A DNA stretch of 64,000 nucleotides from an uncultured Lachnospiraceae bacterium (GTDB taxonomy: Bacteria; Bacillota; Clostridia; Lachnospirales; Lachnospiraceae). The stretch's first letter is position 1. Every line of letters starts with the position of its first letter. This document shows, piece after piece, positions 26,135 to 35,475 of this stretch. Location of the stretch: assembly GCA_944380605.1 (NCBI GenBank), contig CALWIA010000033.1, positions 62,001 through 126,000 on the forward strand, written 5' to 3'. The position numbers and the translations under genes were made by a program. A model generated the notes under the pieces. The model was not told the origin of the DNA. It did no database searches and worked only from the letters and a program-made list of their open reading frames with translations.

Positions 26135-27331
26135 ATGCTGAAAGGAAAGACGGTGGTTCTGGGAGTCAGCGGAAGCATTGCCGCCTATAAAATCGCGTAC
26201 CTGGCCAGCAGCTTAAAGAAGCTGCATGCCGACGTGGAAGTGATCCTGACGAAAAACGGCTCGGAATTTATTACGCCGGTGACCTTTGAAAGCCTGACGG
26301 GGAAGAAGTGCATGGTGGATACCTTCGACCGGAATTTTGAGTTTCAGGTGGAGCACGTGTCCCTGGCGAAGCGGGCGGATCTGTTTCTGCTGGCGCCGGC
26401 CACGGCCAACGTCATCGCCAAAATCGCCCACGGGCTGGCGGACGATATGCTGACCACCACGTTTCTGGCCTGCAGCTGTCCCAAATACATCGCGCCGGCC
26501 ATGAACACCCGGATGTACGAAAATCCCATTACCCAGGACAATCTGAAAATCTGCGCCTCCTACGGCATGCACATCATCGACCCGGCAAGCGGCTATCTGG
26601 CCTGCGGCGACACGGGAGCCGGCAAGATGGCGGAGCCGGAGGTGCTTCTGGACTATATTCTGCAGGAAATCGCCTGTCCCAAAGACCTGGAAGGCATGAA
26701 GATTCTGGTGACTGCCGGCCCTACCCGGGAGGCCATTGACCCGGTGCGCTACATCACCAACCATTCTTCCGGAAAAATGGGGTACGCCATTACCAGGGCG
26801 GCGGCCCGGCGGGGCGCCCAGGTGACCCTGGTCACCGGCCCTACGGCCCTTGAGCGGCCCCGGTTTGTGCAGGTGCAGGAGGTGGAAAGCGCGAAAGACA
26901 TGTTCCAGGCGGTGACGGCGGCGAGCCGGGACCAGGACGTGATCATCAAAGCCGCCGCGGTGGCGGATTACCGGCCTGCCCATACGGCTTCGGAAAAGAT
27001 CAAAAAGACGGATGGAGACCTGGCGCTGCCCATGGAGCGCACCGACGACATCCTGGCCTGGCTGGGGCAGCATCGGAGAGAAGGCCAGTTTCTGTGCGGC
27101 TTTTCCATGGAAACCCAGAACGTATTGGAAAATTCCAGAGCCAAGCTGAAAAAGAAAAACCTGGACATGGTGGCGGCCAACAGCCTGAAGACGGAAGGCG
27201 CCGGTTTCGGCGTGGACACCAACGTGCTGACGCTGATTACCCGGGAGGGAGAAATCCCGCTGCCGAGAATGAGCAAGGACGAGGCGGCCCATCGGCTGCT
27301 GACGGAGATCCGGCAGCAGATGCGGGGTTAA
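26135..27331 (+). CDS. coaBC: Bifunctional phosphopantothenoylcysteine decarboxylase/synthase
   Basis: Second and third enzymes of coenzyme A synthesis fused in 398 residues. The N-terminal CoaC flavodoxin-like domain begins VVLGVSGSIAAYK, with AMNTRMYENP (active-site region) and GYLACGDTGAGKM. The C-terminal CoaB domain begins near residue 190 with ILVTAGPTREAIDPVRYITNHSSGKMGYA and includes AAVADYRP and KIKKTDG. Both domains appear complete. With coaX divergent, this gives a pantothenate-to-phosphopantetheine module. Confidence 0.95.
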   Translation: MLKGKTVVLGVSGSIAAYKIAYLASSLKKLHADVEVILTKNGSEFITPVTFESLTGKKCMVDTFDRNFEFQVEHVSLAKRADLFLLAPATANVIAKIAHGLADDMLTTTFLACSCPKYIAPAMNTRMYENPITQDNLKICASYGMHIIDPASGYLACGDTGAGKMAEPEVLLDYILQEIACPKDLEGMKILVTAGPTREAIDPVRYITNHSSGKMGYAITRAAARRGAQVTLVTGPTALERPRFVQVQEVESAKDMFQAVTAASRDQDVIIKAAAVADYRPAHTASEKIKKTDGDLALPMERTDDILAWLGQHRREGQFLCGFSMETQNVLENSRAKLKKKNLDMVAANSLKTEGAGFGVDTNVLTLITREGEIPLPRMSKDEAAHRLLTEIRQQMRG

Positions 27332-27365
27332 ACAGACGGAACATCGAAAAAAGAGGAGACTGAAC

Positions 27366-28217
27366 ATGCGATACGAACATTTTGCGATTGAGACAGAAGG
27401 ACAGAAAGAGGGAAAGGCAAGTCTGCACGCGTACCTGCTGGACGCCATCAGCGTGGCGCCGGAAAAGAAACGGCCTGCGGTAATCGTCTGCGCCGGCGGC
27501 GGATATGAGAGGAAGTCCGACCGGGAAAGCGAGCCGGTGGTGCTGCAGTTTCTTTCCATGGGATGCCACGGATTCCTTATGGACTACAGTGTGGCTCCCA
27601 GCCGGTTCCCCACGGCGGTGAAGGAACTGGCCCTGGCGGTGGCCCTGGTGCGGGAGCACAGCCAGGAGTGGCACGTGGATCCGAAACGGATCTTCGTCTG
27701 CGGATTTTCCGCCGGCGGCCATCTGGCCTGCAGCCTGGGCGTGTTCTGGAACCGGGAATTCCTGTGGAAGTCCCTGGGAAAGGCACCGGAGCAGATCCGT
27801 CCAAGCGGCATGATCCTGGGGTATCCGGTGATTTCCAGCGGCCCCTTTGCCCATGTGGGCTCCTTTAAGCGCCTGCTGGGAGACGACGCGCTGGAGGGGG
27901 CCAGGGAAGGCGCGGACCAGCCGGAGCAGGAGCGGTTTGTGTCCCTGGAGACCCAGGTGAGCCCGGATACGCCCAAGACCTTTTTGTGGCATACCTTCGC
28001 GGACTCTTCCGTGCCGCTGGAAAACAGCCTGATGCTGGCGGAGGCCCTGCGCAGAAACGGCGTGGAATTTGAAATGCACATCTATCCCAAAGGAGAACAC
28101 GGCCTGTCGCTGGCGGCGGAAGAGACTGCCGGAGAGAGGCGGGAAATGCTGGTGCCTTCGGTGCAGAGCTGGATCCATTTGGCGAAGACCTGGATCGAAG
28201 GGTTCGGAAACGCTTGA
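27366..28217 (+). CDS. Alpha/beta hydrolase, carbohydrate esterase-like
   Basis: A 283-residue cytoplasmic hydrolase of the acetyl-xylan-esterase/Aes-like group. The nucleophile elbow is GFSAGGHLA with Ser115; the acid is likely the Asp in FADSSVPLENS, and the His is in KGEHGLSLA. There is no signal peptide, so it acts on internalised substrates such as acetylated oligosaccharides. The substrate is not visible. It starts after AAAGAGGAG, 34 bases after coaBC. The stop codon overlaps the -35 element of the prfC promoter. Confidence 0.8.
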   Translation: MRYEHFAIETEGQKEGKASLHAYLLDAISVAPEKKRPAVIVCAGGGYERKSDRESEPVVLQFLSMGCHGFLMDYSVAPSRFPTAVKELALAVALVREHSQEWHVDPKRIFVCGFSAGGHLACSLGVFWNREFLWKSLGKAPEQIRPSGMILGYPVISSGPFAHVGSFKRLLGDDALEGAREGADQPEQERFVSLETQVSPDTPKTFLWHTFADSSVPLENSLMLAEALRRNGVEFEMHIYPKGEHGLSLAAEETAGERREMLVPSVQSWIHLAKTWIEGFGNA

Positions 28218-28242
28218 CGGAATCCGTGTTTCATACTACAAT
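28214..28242 (+). promoter_or_regulatory. Sigma-A promoter for prfC
   Basis: TTGACG (28214-28219), 17 bases, TACAAT (28237-28242). The -35 overlaps the stop codon of the esterase gene. Confidence 0.65.
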
Positions 28243-28275
28243 CAATAAATCTGAAATATGGAGGAATGATGGATT

Positions 28276-29868
28276 TTGTCAACCACAGCTGAAGAGATAA
28301 AGCGGCGGCGAACCTTCGCCATTATATCCCATCCCGACGCCGGAAAGACCACGCTGACGGAAAAGTTCCTGCTTTACGGCGGCGCCATCAACCTGGCGGG
28401 TACGGTAAAGGGGCGCAAGGCCGCTAAACACGCGGTTTCCGACTGGATGGAAATTGAAAAAGAGCGAGGAATTTCCGTTACCTCGTCGGTGATGCAGTTT
28501 GAGTACGGCGGATTCTGCATCAACATTCTGGATACGCCGGGACACCAGGACTTTTCCGAGGACACCTACCGGACGCTGATGGCGGCGGACAGCGCCGTCA
28601 TGGTCATCGACGGTTCCAAGGGCGTGGAGGCCCAGACCATTAAGCTGTTCAAGGTCTGCGTCATGCGGAAGATTCCGATTTTTACCTTTATCAACAAGTT
28701 CGATCGGGAGGCCAAAGACCCCTTTGAACTTCTGGACGACATTGAAAACGTGCTGGGCATCCGCACCTGTCCCATGAACTGGCCCATTGGCTGCGGCAAG
28801 AACTTCAAAGGGGTCTACGACCGGAACACCCGGAAGATTACCACCTTTACCGCCGCCATGGGAGGCCAGAAAGAAGTGGCGTCCCGCACCTTTGACGCGG
28901 AAGGACCGGAGGCGGAAGCGGCCATTGGCTTTGACTACTACAGCCAGCTGCAGGACGAAATCGACCTGCTGGACGGCGCCGCCGACGAATTTGACCAGGA
29001 CCGGGTCAGCCGGGGCGATCTGTCGCCGGTGTTTTTCGGATCGGCCCTGACCAACTTCGGTGTGGAGACCTTCCTGCAGCATTTCCTGCAGATGACCACC
29101 TCTCCCCTGCCCAGAAGGACCACCACAGGCGTCATCGACCCCTTCAAAGAAGATTTTTCCGCCTTTGTCTTCAAGATCCAGGCCAACATGAACAAGGCCC
29201 ACCGGGACCGCATCGCGTTTATGCGCATCGTCTCCGGCAAATTCGAGGCGGGCATGGAAGTCAACCATGTGCAGGGCGGCAGGAAGCTGCGGCTGTCCCA
29301 GCCCCAACAGCTGATGGCCCAGGACCGGAAGATTGTGGACGAGGCCTATGCCGGCGACATCATCGGCGTGTTCGACCCGGGAATTTTTTCCATTGGCGAC
29401 ACCCTGTGCCTGTCCAATGAAAAGTTTGAATTTGAAGGCATCCCCACCTTCGCGCCGGAGCATTTTGCCAGAGTGCGGCAGGTGGACACTATGAAGCGCA
29501 AGCAGTTTATCAAAGGCGTCAGCCAGATTGCCCAGGAAGGCGCCATTCAGATTTTCCAGGAATTCAACACCGGCATGGAGGAGATCATCGTAGGCGTGGT
29601 GGGCGAGCTGCAGTTTGAGGTGCTCACCTACCGGCTGGAAAATGAGTATAACGTGGAGGTGAAGCTGGAAAAGCTGCCTTACGAGTACATCCGCTGGGTG
29701 GAGAACTGGGAAGAAGTAGACGTGGCGAAGATTCAGGGCACGTCGGATATGAAGCGGATCCGGGATTTAAAAGGCAGTCCGCTGCTTCTGTTTGTCAACA
29801 GCTGGAGCGTGGGCATGGTGGAAGAACGGAATCCGGGACTGGTATTAAGCGAGTTTGGACGGGCGTAG
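28276..29868 (+). CDS. prfC: Peptide chain release factor 3
   Basis: Translational GTPase that removes RF1/RF2 from the ribosome, 530 residues. G1 is ISHPDAGKTTL, G2 RGISVTSS, G3 LDTPGHQDFSEDTYR and G4 FINKFDREAKDP. The C-terminal half is that of RF3 rather than EF-G. The start is TTG: an in-frame TGA lies three codons upstream, so no ATG is available. The GGAGG site is 11 bases away. Two overlapping ATGs in another frame between them open a nine-codon reading frame. See the finding on this start. Confidence 0.93.
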   Translation: MSTTAEEIKRRRTFAIISHPDAGKTTLTEKFLLYGGAINLAGTVKGRKAAKHAVSDWMEIEKERGISVTSSVMQFEYGGFCINILDTPGHQDFSEDTYRTLMAADSAVMVIDGSKGVEAQTIKLFKVCVMRKIPIFTFINKFDREAKDPFELLDDIENVLGIRTCPMNWPIGCGKNFKGVYDRNTRKITTFTAAMGGQKEVASRTFDAEGPEAEAAIGFDYYSQLQDEIDLLDGAADEFDQDRVSRGDLSPVFFGSALTNFGVETFLQHFLQMTTSPLPRRTTTGVIDPFKEDFSAFVFKIQANMNKAHRDRIAFMRIVSGKFEAGMEVNHVQGGRKLRLSQPQQLMAQDRKIVDEAYAGDIIGVFDPGIFSIGDTLCLSNEKFEFEGIPTFAPEHFARVRQVDTMKRKQFIKGVSQIAQEGAIQIFQEFNTGMEEIIVGVVGELQFEVLTYRLENEYNVEVKLEKLPYEYIRWVENWEEVDVAKIQGTSDMKRIRDLKGSPLLLFVNSWSVGMVEERNPGLVLSEFGRA

Positions 29869-29904
29869 CGCCCGTCTTCCCATATGGAAAAAGGAGGCAG
29901 ACCC

Positions 29905-30351
29905 ATGAGCAAAATCGACGTGGTAAGAGCCGCCATGGTGACGGCGATGAAAAACAAGGAGAAAGACAAAAAGGACGCGCTGTCCATGCTGCTTTCCGCT
30001 TTGAAAAACGCGGAAATCGACAAGCGCTCCCCGCTGACGGAGGACGAGGAAAACGCCGTGGTGAAAAAAGAGATCAAGCAGTGCCAGGAGACCTTTGACA
30101 CCGCTCCGGCGGACCGGGAAGACATCCGCAGCGAAGCGGCCCTGCGGATTTCCGTATATCAGGCCTTCGCTCCGGCGGACCTGACCCGGGAGCAGATCGC
30201 GGAGGTCATCGGCCAGGTGCTGGCGGAACTGGGCATCGAAAAGCCGACGCCGGCGGACAAGGGAAAGATTATGAAGGTGCTGATGCCCAGAGTCAAAGGA
30301 AAAGCGGACGGGAAGCTGGTCAGCGAGACGCTGGCAGAGCTGTCCCGCTGA
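29905..30351 (+). CDS. GatB/YqeY domain protein
   Basis: YqeY family protein of 148 residues, all-helical, related to the tRNA-binding tail of GatB/GatE amidotransferase subunits. MSKIDVVRAAMVTAMKNKEKDKKDALSMLLSALKNAEID and EKPTPADKGKIMKVLMPRVKGKADGK are typical. Function is unproven in the family; tRNA binding is usually proposed. The ATG at 29905 has AAGGAGG at ideal spacing, in preference to an ATG seven codons earlier. It lies between prfC and a dipeptidase gene in a tight run. Confidence 0.88.
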   Translation: MSKIDVVRAAMVTAMKNKEKDKKDALSMLLSALKNAEIDKRSPLTEDEENAVVKKEIKQCQETFDTAPADREDIRSEAALRISVYQAFAPADLTREQIAEVIGQVLAELGIEKPTPADKGKIMKVLMPRVKGKADGKLVSETLAELSR

Positions 30352-30364
30352 AAGGAGAAGCGCT

Positions 30365-31768
30365 ATGTATCGGAAAGAAATTGAGGCGTTTATCGACGGA
30401 CATAAAGAAGAAATGATTCAGGACATTTTCACTCTCTGCCGGATCAACAGCGAGAAAATGCCCTATGAAGAAGGCATGCCCTACGGCCGGGGCGCGGCCC
30501 GGGCCCTGTCCCAGGCCCTTGCCATGGCCTCCGGCTACGGATTTTCCGTGAACAATTACGACAATTTTGTGGGTACCGCGGATCTGAACGACAAGGAGAA
30601 GCAGCTGGACATCCTGGCCCATCTGGACGTGGTTCCGGCGGGAGAGGGCTGGCAGGTGACCGAGCCCTTTGAGCCGGTGTTAAAGGACGGCAGGCTGTAC
30701 GGAAGAGGAACCGCCGACGACAAGGGCCCGGCGGTGGCGGCGCTTTACGCCATGCGGGCCGTCAAGGAACTGGGTATTCCCCTGTCCAAAAACGTGCGGC
30801 TGATTCTGGGCACCGACGAAGAGTGCGGCAGCTCCGACATCGCCCATTACTATGATATAGAAGAAGAAGCGCCTATGACCTTTTCGCCGGACGCGGCGTT
30901 TCCGGTGACCAACGTGGAAAAAGGCGGCCTGAAGGGACATTTTACCGCCTCCTTCGCGGCTTCTGACGCGCTGCCCCGGCTGGTATCTCTGGAGGCCGGC
31001 GTCAAGGTCAACGTAGTGCCCGGCAAGGCCTTCGCCCAGGTGGAAGGCTTCAGCCGCCGGGAACTGGACCAGGCGGCGGCGGAGACGGAAGCCAGGACCG
31101 GCGTACGGTTTGTCATGGAGACTACGGCTTCCGGCACCAGGATCACGGCGGAAGGCACCGGCGCCCACGCGGCTCATCCGGAAGACGGCAACAACGCCCT
31201 CACCGGTCTGATCGCCTTTCTGAACCGGTTGCCTCTGGCGCCCTGCCGCCAGGCGGAGCTGCTGCAGGGTCTGGGCCGTCTGTTCCCCCACGGCGACGTC
31301 CACGGGACGGCTCTGGGAGTGGATATGGAAGATGAGGTTTCTGGCCGTCTGACCCTGGCTTTCAGCATGCTGACCATTACGGAAGACAGCCTGGACGGCA
31401 CCTTTGACAGCCGCTGTCCCATCTGCGCCACCAGGGAAAATATGCTGGAGACGGCAAAGGCGGCGCTGGCGGAGGCCGGCATGACGCTGGACAACGAAGC
31501 CATGAACCCGCCTCACTATGTAGACGGCGATTCTCACTTTGTGCAGACGCTGCTGCGGGTCTACGAAGAATATACAGGACGGAAAGGCAGCTGCCAGTCC
31601 ATGGGCGGCGGCACCTATGTGCACCATTTGAAAAACGGCGTGGCCTTCGGAGCCGCCATGCCGGAGACCGACAACCGGATGCACGGGGCCGATGAATTTG
31701 CCGTGCTGGACGAGCTGCTGACCAGCGCTAAAATCTTCGCCCAGGTAATCGTGGATCTGTGTCAGTAG
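30365..31768 (+). CDS. M20-family dipeptidase (PepV/Sapep type)
   Basis: Zinc-dependent cytoplasmic dipeptidase of 467 residues. The zinc-binding residues are in LDILAHLDVVPAG (His), GRGTADDKGP (bridging Asp) and LGTDEECGSSD (Glu), with ETDNRMHGADEF providing the final His. A lid domain of about 190 residues separates the two halves, as in PepV. It releases amino acids from dipeptides and D-amino-acid-containing substrates. It is followed closely by metNIQ, which imports methionine, so the two may share an amino-acid supply role. Confidence 0.9.
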   Translation: MYRKEIEAFIDGHKEEMIQDIFTLCRINSEKMPYEEGMPYGRGAARALSQALAMASGYGFSVNNYDNFVGTADLNDKEKQLDILAHLDVVPAGEGWQVTEPFEPVLKDGRLYGRGTADDKGPAVAALYAMRAVKELGIPLSKNVRLILGTDEECGSSDIAHYYDIEEEAPMTFSPDAAFPVTNVEKGGLKGHFTASFAASDALPRLVSLEAGVKVNVVPGKAFAQVEGFSRRELDQAAAETEARTGVRFVMETTASGTRITAEGTGAHAAHPEDGNNALTGLIAFLNRLPLAPCRQAELLQGLGRLFPHGDVHGTALGVDMEDEVSGRLTLAFSMLTITEDSLDGTFDSRCPICATRENMLETAKAALAEAGMTLDNEAMNPPHYVDGDSHFVQTLLRVYEEYTGRKGSCQSMGGGTYVHHLKNGVAFGAAMPETDNRMHGADEFAVLDELLTSAKIFAQVIVDLCQ

Positions 31769-31785
31769 ATCCGGAAAGGAAGAAT

Positions 31786-32799
31786 ATGAAACAGCCGATT
31801 ATCCAGATCAGGAATCTGGGCAAGGAATTTAAAACTTCCTCCGGCACGGTGCGGGCCCTGGAAGGAATCAACCTGGATATCTATCAGGGAGAGATCTTCG
31901 GCATCATCGGGCTCAGCGGCGCCGGAAAGAGCACCCTGGTGCGGTGCATCAACTACCTGGAAGTGCCGACGGAAGGCGACGTGCTGTTTGAAGGCGAGAG
32001 CCTGGCGTCCATGACCCCGGCCCAGCAGCGGAAGACCCGGCGGTCCATGGGCATGATTTTCCAGCAGTTCAACCTGCTGGCCCAGAGAAACGTAATCCGC
32101 AACGTCTGCTTCCCCATGGAGCTGTCCGGCGTGCCCAAAAAGGAAGCCAGAGCGCGGGCCATGGAACTTTTAAAAACCGTGGGCCTGGAGGAAAAGGCCA
32201 AAGCCTATCCGGTTCAGCTGTCCGGCGGACAGAAACAGCGGGTGGCCATAGCCAGGGCCCTGGCCATGAATCCCAAGGTCATCCTCTGCGACGAAGCCAC
32301 CAGTGCCCTGGACCCCAATACGACCAAGTCCATTCTGGCGCTGCTGAAGGAAATCAACCAGAAGATGGGCGTGACGGTGATTATGATCACCCATGAGATG
32401 TCAGTGATCGAGTCCATCTGCAGCCGGGTAGCGATTATCGACCAGAGCCGGATCGCCGAAGTGGGCAGCGTTTCGGAGATTTTCTCCGAGCCGAAGACCC
32501 GCATCGGCCGCCAGCTGATTCTGGGAGACGCTATTCATCAGGCGAATTTCGGAAAGTCCAAAAAGGTCCGGATTATTTTTGACGGCAGAGAGTCGGAGGA
32601 ACCGGTGATTTCCAATCTGGTGCTGGCCTGCCGGACCCCGGTGAACATCCTGTACGCGGCTACCCGGGACCTGGATGGAAAGGCCATGGGCCAGATGATC
32701 ATCCAGCTGCCGGAAGACGAGACGGAGGCCAGACGGGTGTACAGCTATTTGAAGACGGTGAAAATCCCCTTTGAGGAGGTGACCGAATATGACGTTTGA
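31786..32799 (+). CDS. metN: Methionine ABC transporter ATP-binding protein
   Basis: Cytoplasmic ATPase of the D/L-methionine importer, 337 residues. Walker A is GLSGAGKST, the Q-loop is in IFQQFNLL, the signature LSGGQKQR, and Walker B VILCDEATSALD. The last 80 or so residues form the NIL regulatory domain that binds methionine and inhibits the pump. The ATG at 31786 follows AAAGGAAGA; a start nine codons earlier lies within the dipeptidase gene. There is no SAM riboswitch or T-box in front, so methionine control, if any, is not from this leader. It overlaps metI by 11 bases. Confidence 0.95.
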   Translation: MKQPIIQIRNLGKEFKTSSGTVRALEGINLDIYQGEIFGIIGLSGAGKSTLVRCINYLEVPTEGDVLFEGESLASMTPAQQRKTRRSMGMIFQQFNLLAQRNVIRNVCFPMELSGVPKKEARARAMELLKTVGLEEKAKAYPVQLSGGQKQRVAIARALAMNPKVILCDEATSALDPNTTKSILALLKEINQKMGVTVIMITHEMSVIESICSRVAIIDQSRIAEVGSVSEIFSEPKTRIGRQLILGDAIHQANFGKSKKVRIIFDGRESEEPVISNLVLACRTPVNILYAATRDLDGKAMGQMIIQLPEDETEARRVYSYLKTVKIPFEEVTEYDV

Positions 32800-33454
32800 T
32801 GCTTCTACGGTGGAGATGATCAAAACCGGCATCTGGGAAACGGTGTACATGACCTTTCTGTCGTCGTTTCTGGCCTATGTCATTGGCCTGCCGCTGGGCG
32901 TGCTGCTGGTGGTTATCGACGAGGACGGCATCCGGCCGGTGCCCTGGCTGCACAAGATCCTGGGAGTGGTCATCAACCTGCTGCGGTCGGTGCCGTTTCT
33001 GATCCTTTTGTTTATTGTGCTGCCGCTTTCCAAGCTGATCATCGGCACCCGGATTGGTTCGCCGGCCATGATCGTGCCCTTAACCATCGCGGCGGCGCCG
33101 TACATTGCCAGAGTGGTGGAGTCCTCCCTGCGGGAAATTGACGCCGGTGTTATCGAGGCGGCCAAGTCCATGGGGGCTTCCAACTGGCAGATCATCTGGA
33201 AAGTGCTGCTGCCGGAGTGCCGCCCGTCCCTGCTGGTGGGCGCGGCGCTGGCAGTGACCACCATTTTAAGCTATTCCGCCATGGCCGGATTTACCGGCGG
33301 CGGCGGTCTGGGCGCCATTGCCATCAACAACGGATATTACCGCAACGAGCCGTTTCTGATGTGGGTGTCCGTAGTGCTTTTGGTGGTGCTGGTGCAGATC
33401 ATCCAGGAGGCGGGCATGCGCCTGTCCCGTCTGGGAGATAAACGAATCCGGTAA
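32789..33454 (+). CDS. metI: Methionine ABC transporter permease
   Basis: Inner-membrane permease of 221 residues with about five membrane segments. The EAA coupling loop is IEAAKSMGASNWQIIWKVLLPE and contacts MetN. The ATG lies inside metN with AGGAGG upstream. It assembles as MetI2-MetN2 with the MetQ lipoprotein encoded next. Confidence 0.95.
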   Translation: MTFDASTVEMIKTGIWETVYMTFLSSFLAYVIGLPLGVLLVVIDEDGIRPVPWLHKILGVVINLLRSVPFLILLFIVLPLSKLIIGTRIGSPAMIVPLTIAAAPYIARVVESSLREIDAGVIEAAKSMGASNWQIIWKVLLPECRPSLLVGAALAVTTILSYSAMAGFTGGGGLGAIAINNGYYRNEPFLMWVSVVLLVVLVQIIQEAGMRLSRLGDKRIR

Positions 33455-33482
33455 AACCGGTTCAGGAGAGGAGAACAATATT

Positions 33483-34379
33483 ATGAAAAAATCACTGTAT
33501 GTACTGGCGGCTGCCCTGATTGCCGCCGCTGCAGCCGGATGCTCGTCCGGCCAGGAAGCCGCGGAGACCACGGCTGCCGCTGCCCAGACCCAGGCGGCGG
33601 AGGAAACCCAGGAGGAAGCGGCAGAAGAGACCCAGGCGGCTTCCGGTGAACTGGAGACCATTATCGTAGGAGCCAGCCCGGCGCCTCACGCGGAGATCCT
33701 GGAGGCGGCCAGAGAAGTGCTGGCCCAGAAGGGATACGATCTGCAGGTTATGGAGTATCTGGACTATATCCAGCCCAACCTGGCGCTGGAGTCCGGCGAC
33801 CTGGACGCCAACTACTTCCAGCACCTGCCCTATCTGGAGTCTTTCAACGAGGAAAACGGGACCAATCTGGTGTCTGCGGCCATGATTCACTATGAGCCCT
33901 TCGGCATCTACGCGGGAGCCTGCGCTTCCCTGGAGGAACTGCCGGATGGAGCCGTGGTGGCGGTGCCCAACGACACCACCAACGAAGCCCGGGCGCTGTG
34001 CCTGCTGGAGGCCCAGGGCCTGATCACCCTGAAAGAGGGCGCGGGCATCAACGCCACGAAAAACGACATTGTGGACAACCCCAAAAACATCGAGCTGTAC
34101 GAGATGGAAGCGGCTCAGATTCCCCGGATCATCGGCGACGTGGATATTGCGGTAATCAACGGCAACTATGCCATTGACGCCGGCTACCAGGTGTCCGACG
34201 CGCTGGCCATTGAAGATTCCGAATCTCTGGGCGCCCAGACCTACGGAAACGTGGTGGCGGTGCGGGCCGGACAGGAAGAAGATCCGGCGATTCAGGCGCT
34301 GGTGGAGGCGCTGACCAGCGACGAAGTCAAGGCGTTTATGGAAGAAACATACCAGGGAGCGGTGGTTCCGCTGTTCTAG
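33483..34379 (+). CDS. metQ: Methionine-binding lipoprotein
   Basis: NlpA/MetQ-type substrate-binding lipoprotein, 298 residues. The signal peptide ends at the lipobox AAAAGC with Cys20. A 35-residue Ala/Glu/Thr-rich linker follows, then the two-lobed domain starting at IIVGASPAPHAEILEAAREVL and including LDANYFQHLPYLES and GDVDIAVINGNYA. Such linkers tether the domain off the membrane. It ends the metNIQ operon. Confidence 0.94.
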   Translation: MKKSLYVLAAALIAAAAAGCSSGQEAAETTAAAAQTQAAEETQEEAAEETQAASGELETIIVGASPAPHAEILEAAREVLAQKGYDLQVMEYLDYIQPNLALESGDLDANYFQHLPYLESFNEENGTNLVSAAMIHYEPFGIYAGACASLEELPDGAVVAVPNDTTNEARALCLLEAQGLITLKEGAGINATKNDIVDNPKNIELYEMEAAQIPRIIGDVDIAVINGNYAIDAGYQVSDALAIEDSESLGAQTYGNVVAVRAGQEEDPAIQALVEALTSDEVKAFMEETYQGAVVPLF

Positions 34380-34410
34380 GATCCGTTCCCTATCAGAGGA
34401 AGTGAGATAC

Positions 34411-34707
34411 ATGGAAGAAAATTGCAACATGCGGCAGGAGGCGCCTGCCGCGCCGGGAGCGGGACAGAACCCGTCCATGGCGCTGGCGTCCATGATCTGC
34501 GGCATTCTGTCCATCCCCATGTCCTGCTGCTGCTGCCTGGGGTGGATTCTGGGCGGTTTGGCGGTGCTGTTTGCCGCCCTTTCCCGGGGCGCCGGCCGCA
34601 TCCGGGGACGGGCGGCGGCAGGCCTCTGGACCGGCATCGCCGGACTGGTTCTCGGGACCCTGATGACCGTTTTGTGGATGGTGATGCTGGCAGGAGGTGC
34701 GGCATGA
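34411..34707 (+). CDS. DUF4190 small membrane protein
   Basis: A 98-residue membrane protein. Two hydrophobic segments flank a short basic loop, and the first contains a CCCCLGW cluster that is frequent in DUF4190 proteins. A Gln/Pro-rich cytoplasmic lead of about 25 residues precedes them. Function is unknown. It starts at the ATG after AGAGGAAG and overlaps the following DUF975 gene by ATGA, so the two proteins are made together. Confidence 0.75.
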   Translation: MEENCNMRQEAPAAPGAGQNPSMALASMICGILSIPMSCCCCLGWILGGLAVLFAALSRGAGRIRGRAAAGLWTGIAGLVLGTLMTVLWMVMLAGGAA

Positions 34708-35465
34708 GAGATCGGGTAAAATGGAAAGCCGCGGCCAGAATTGCCCTGAACGGCAAGTACGGCACGGCCATCGGCGCGCTGTTTCTGATTATGGCGGTGC
34801 AGTGGGCGGCAGGCCTGGCAGTGGAAGTCCTGGTGCTTGGCGGCACCTTCGCACTGGCCTTTCAGGACAGCAGCGCCCTGTATCTGGGCTATATGGCGGC
34901 GGTGATGGCGGTCAGCTATCTGGTGCAGTTTGGCCTGGTCTATCTGATGCTTCCCGGGTATCTCCGGGTGATGCTTCAGATTGCCAGGAGGGAGCCGGCA
35001 AAGGCCTCCGACGTTTTCTGGGCCTTCCGGAACCGTCCGGCGCGGTTTGCGGGCATCGGCATCGCCATCCTGTTTCTGATGGCAGTGCTGGCGGCCCCGG
35101 CGGTGCTTCTGCTGCTGGGAGCGGCGGCGTCGGGACAGTTTCTGTTTGCGTCGCTGTACCTGCTGTGCTACAGCCTGCTGCTTACGGTGCTGCTGCTTTA
35201 CGTGCAGCTGACCTTCGCCATGTTTTATTTTCTGCTGGTGCAGAATCCGGACATGGGCATCTGGCAGGCTCTTATGGAAAGCCGCCGGATGATGCGGGGC
35301 CGCCGGGGACGCTTTTTTGTTTTGACCCTAAGCTTCCTGGGATGGACGCTGGTGGGCGCCGCCACCTTCGGCATCGGCTTTCTGTGGCTGGGGCCCTATA
35401 TGACCTGCACCATGCTGCAGTTCTTCCTGGACGTTCAGGAAGCGGACGCGAAAACCGCTGAATAG
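34704..35465 (+). CDS. DUF975 family membrane protein, second copy
   Basis: Integral membrane protein of 253 residues with the DUF975 start pattern (RDRVKWKAAARIALNGKYG) and about six membrane segments. The family signature near the C terminus, FYFLLVQNPDMGIWQALMESRRMMRG, matches the corresponding part of the copy at 14.7 kb (residues around SENPDMDTRQVLDISRSMMEGN). The true start is the ATG overlapping the DUF4190 stop, with GCAGGAGG upstream. Unlike the first copy it has no acidic outer loop. Confidence 0.78.
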   Translation: MRDRVKWKAAARIALNGKYGTAIGALFLIMAVQWAAGLAVEVLVLGGTFALAFQDSSALYLGYMAAVMAVSYLVQFGLVYLMLPGYLRVMLQIARREPAKASDVFWAFRNRPARFAGIGIAILFLMAVLAAPAVLLLLGAAASGQFLFASLYLLCYSLLLTVLLLYVQLTFAMFYFLLVQNPDMGIWQALMESRRMMRGRRGRFFVLTLSFLGWTLVGAATFGIGFLWLGPYMTCTMLQFFLDVQEADAKTAE

Positions 35466-35475
35466 AGATCCGACG

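Noticed and set aside
31740..31790. SAM riboswitch or T-box before metNIQ
   Set aside because: Only 17 bases lie between the dipeptidase stop and the metN start, too few for any such leader.
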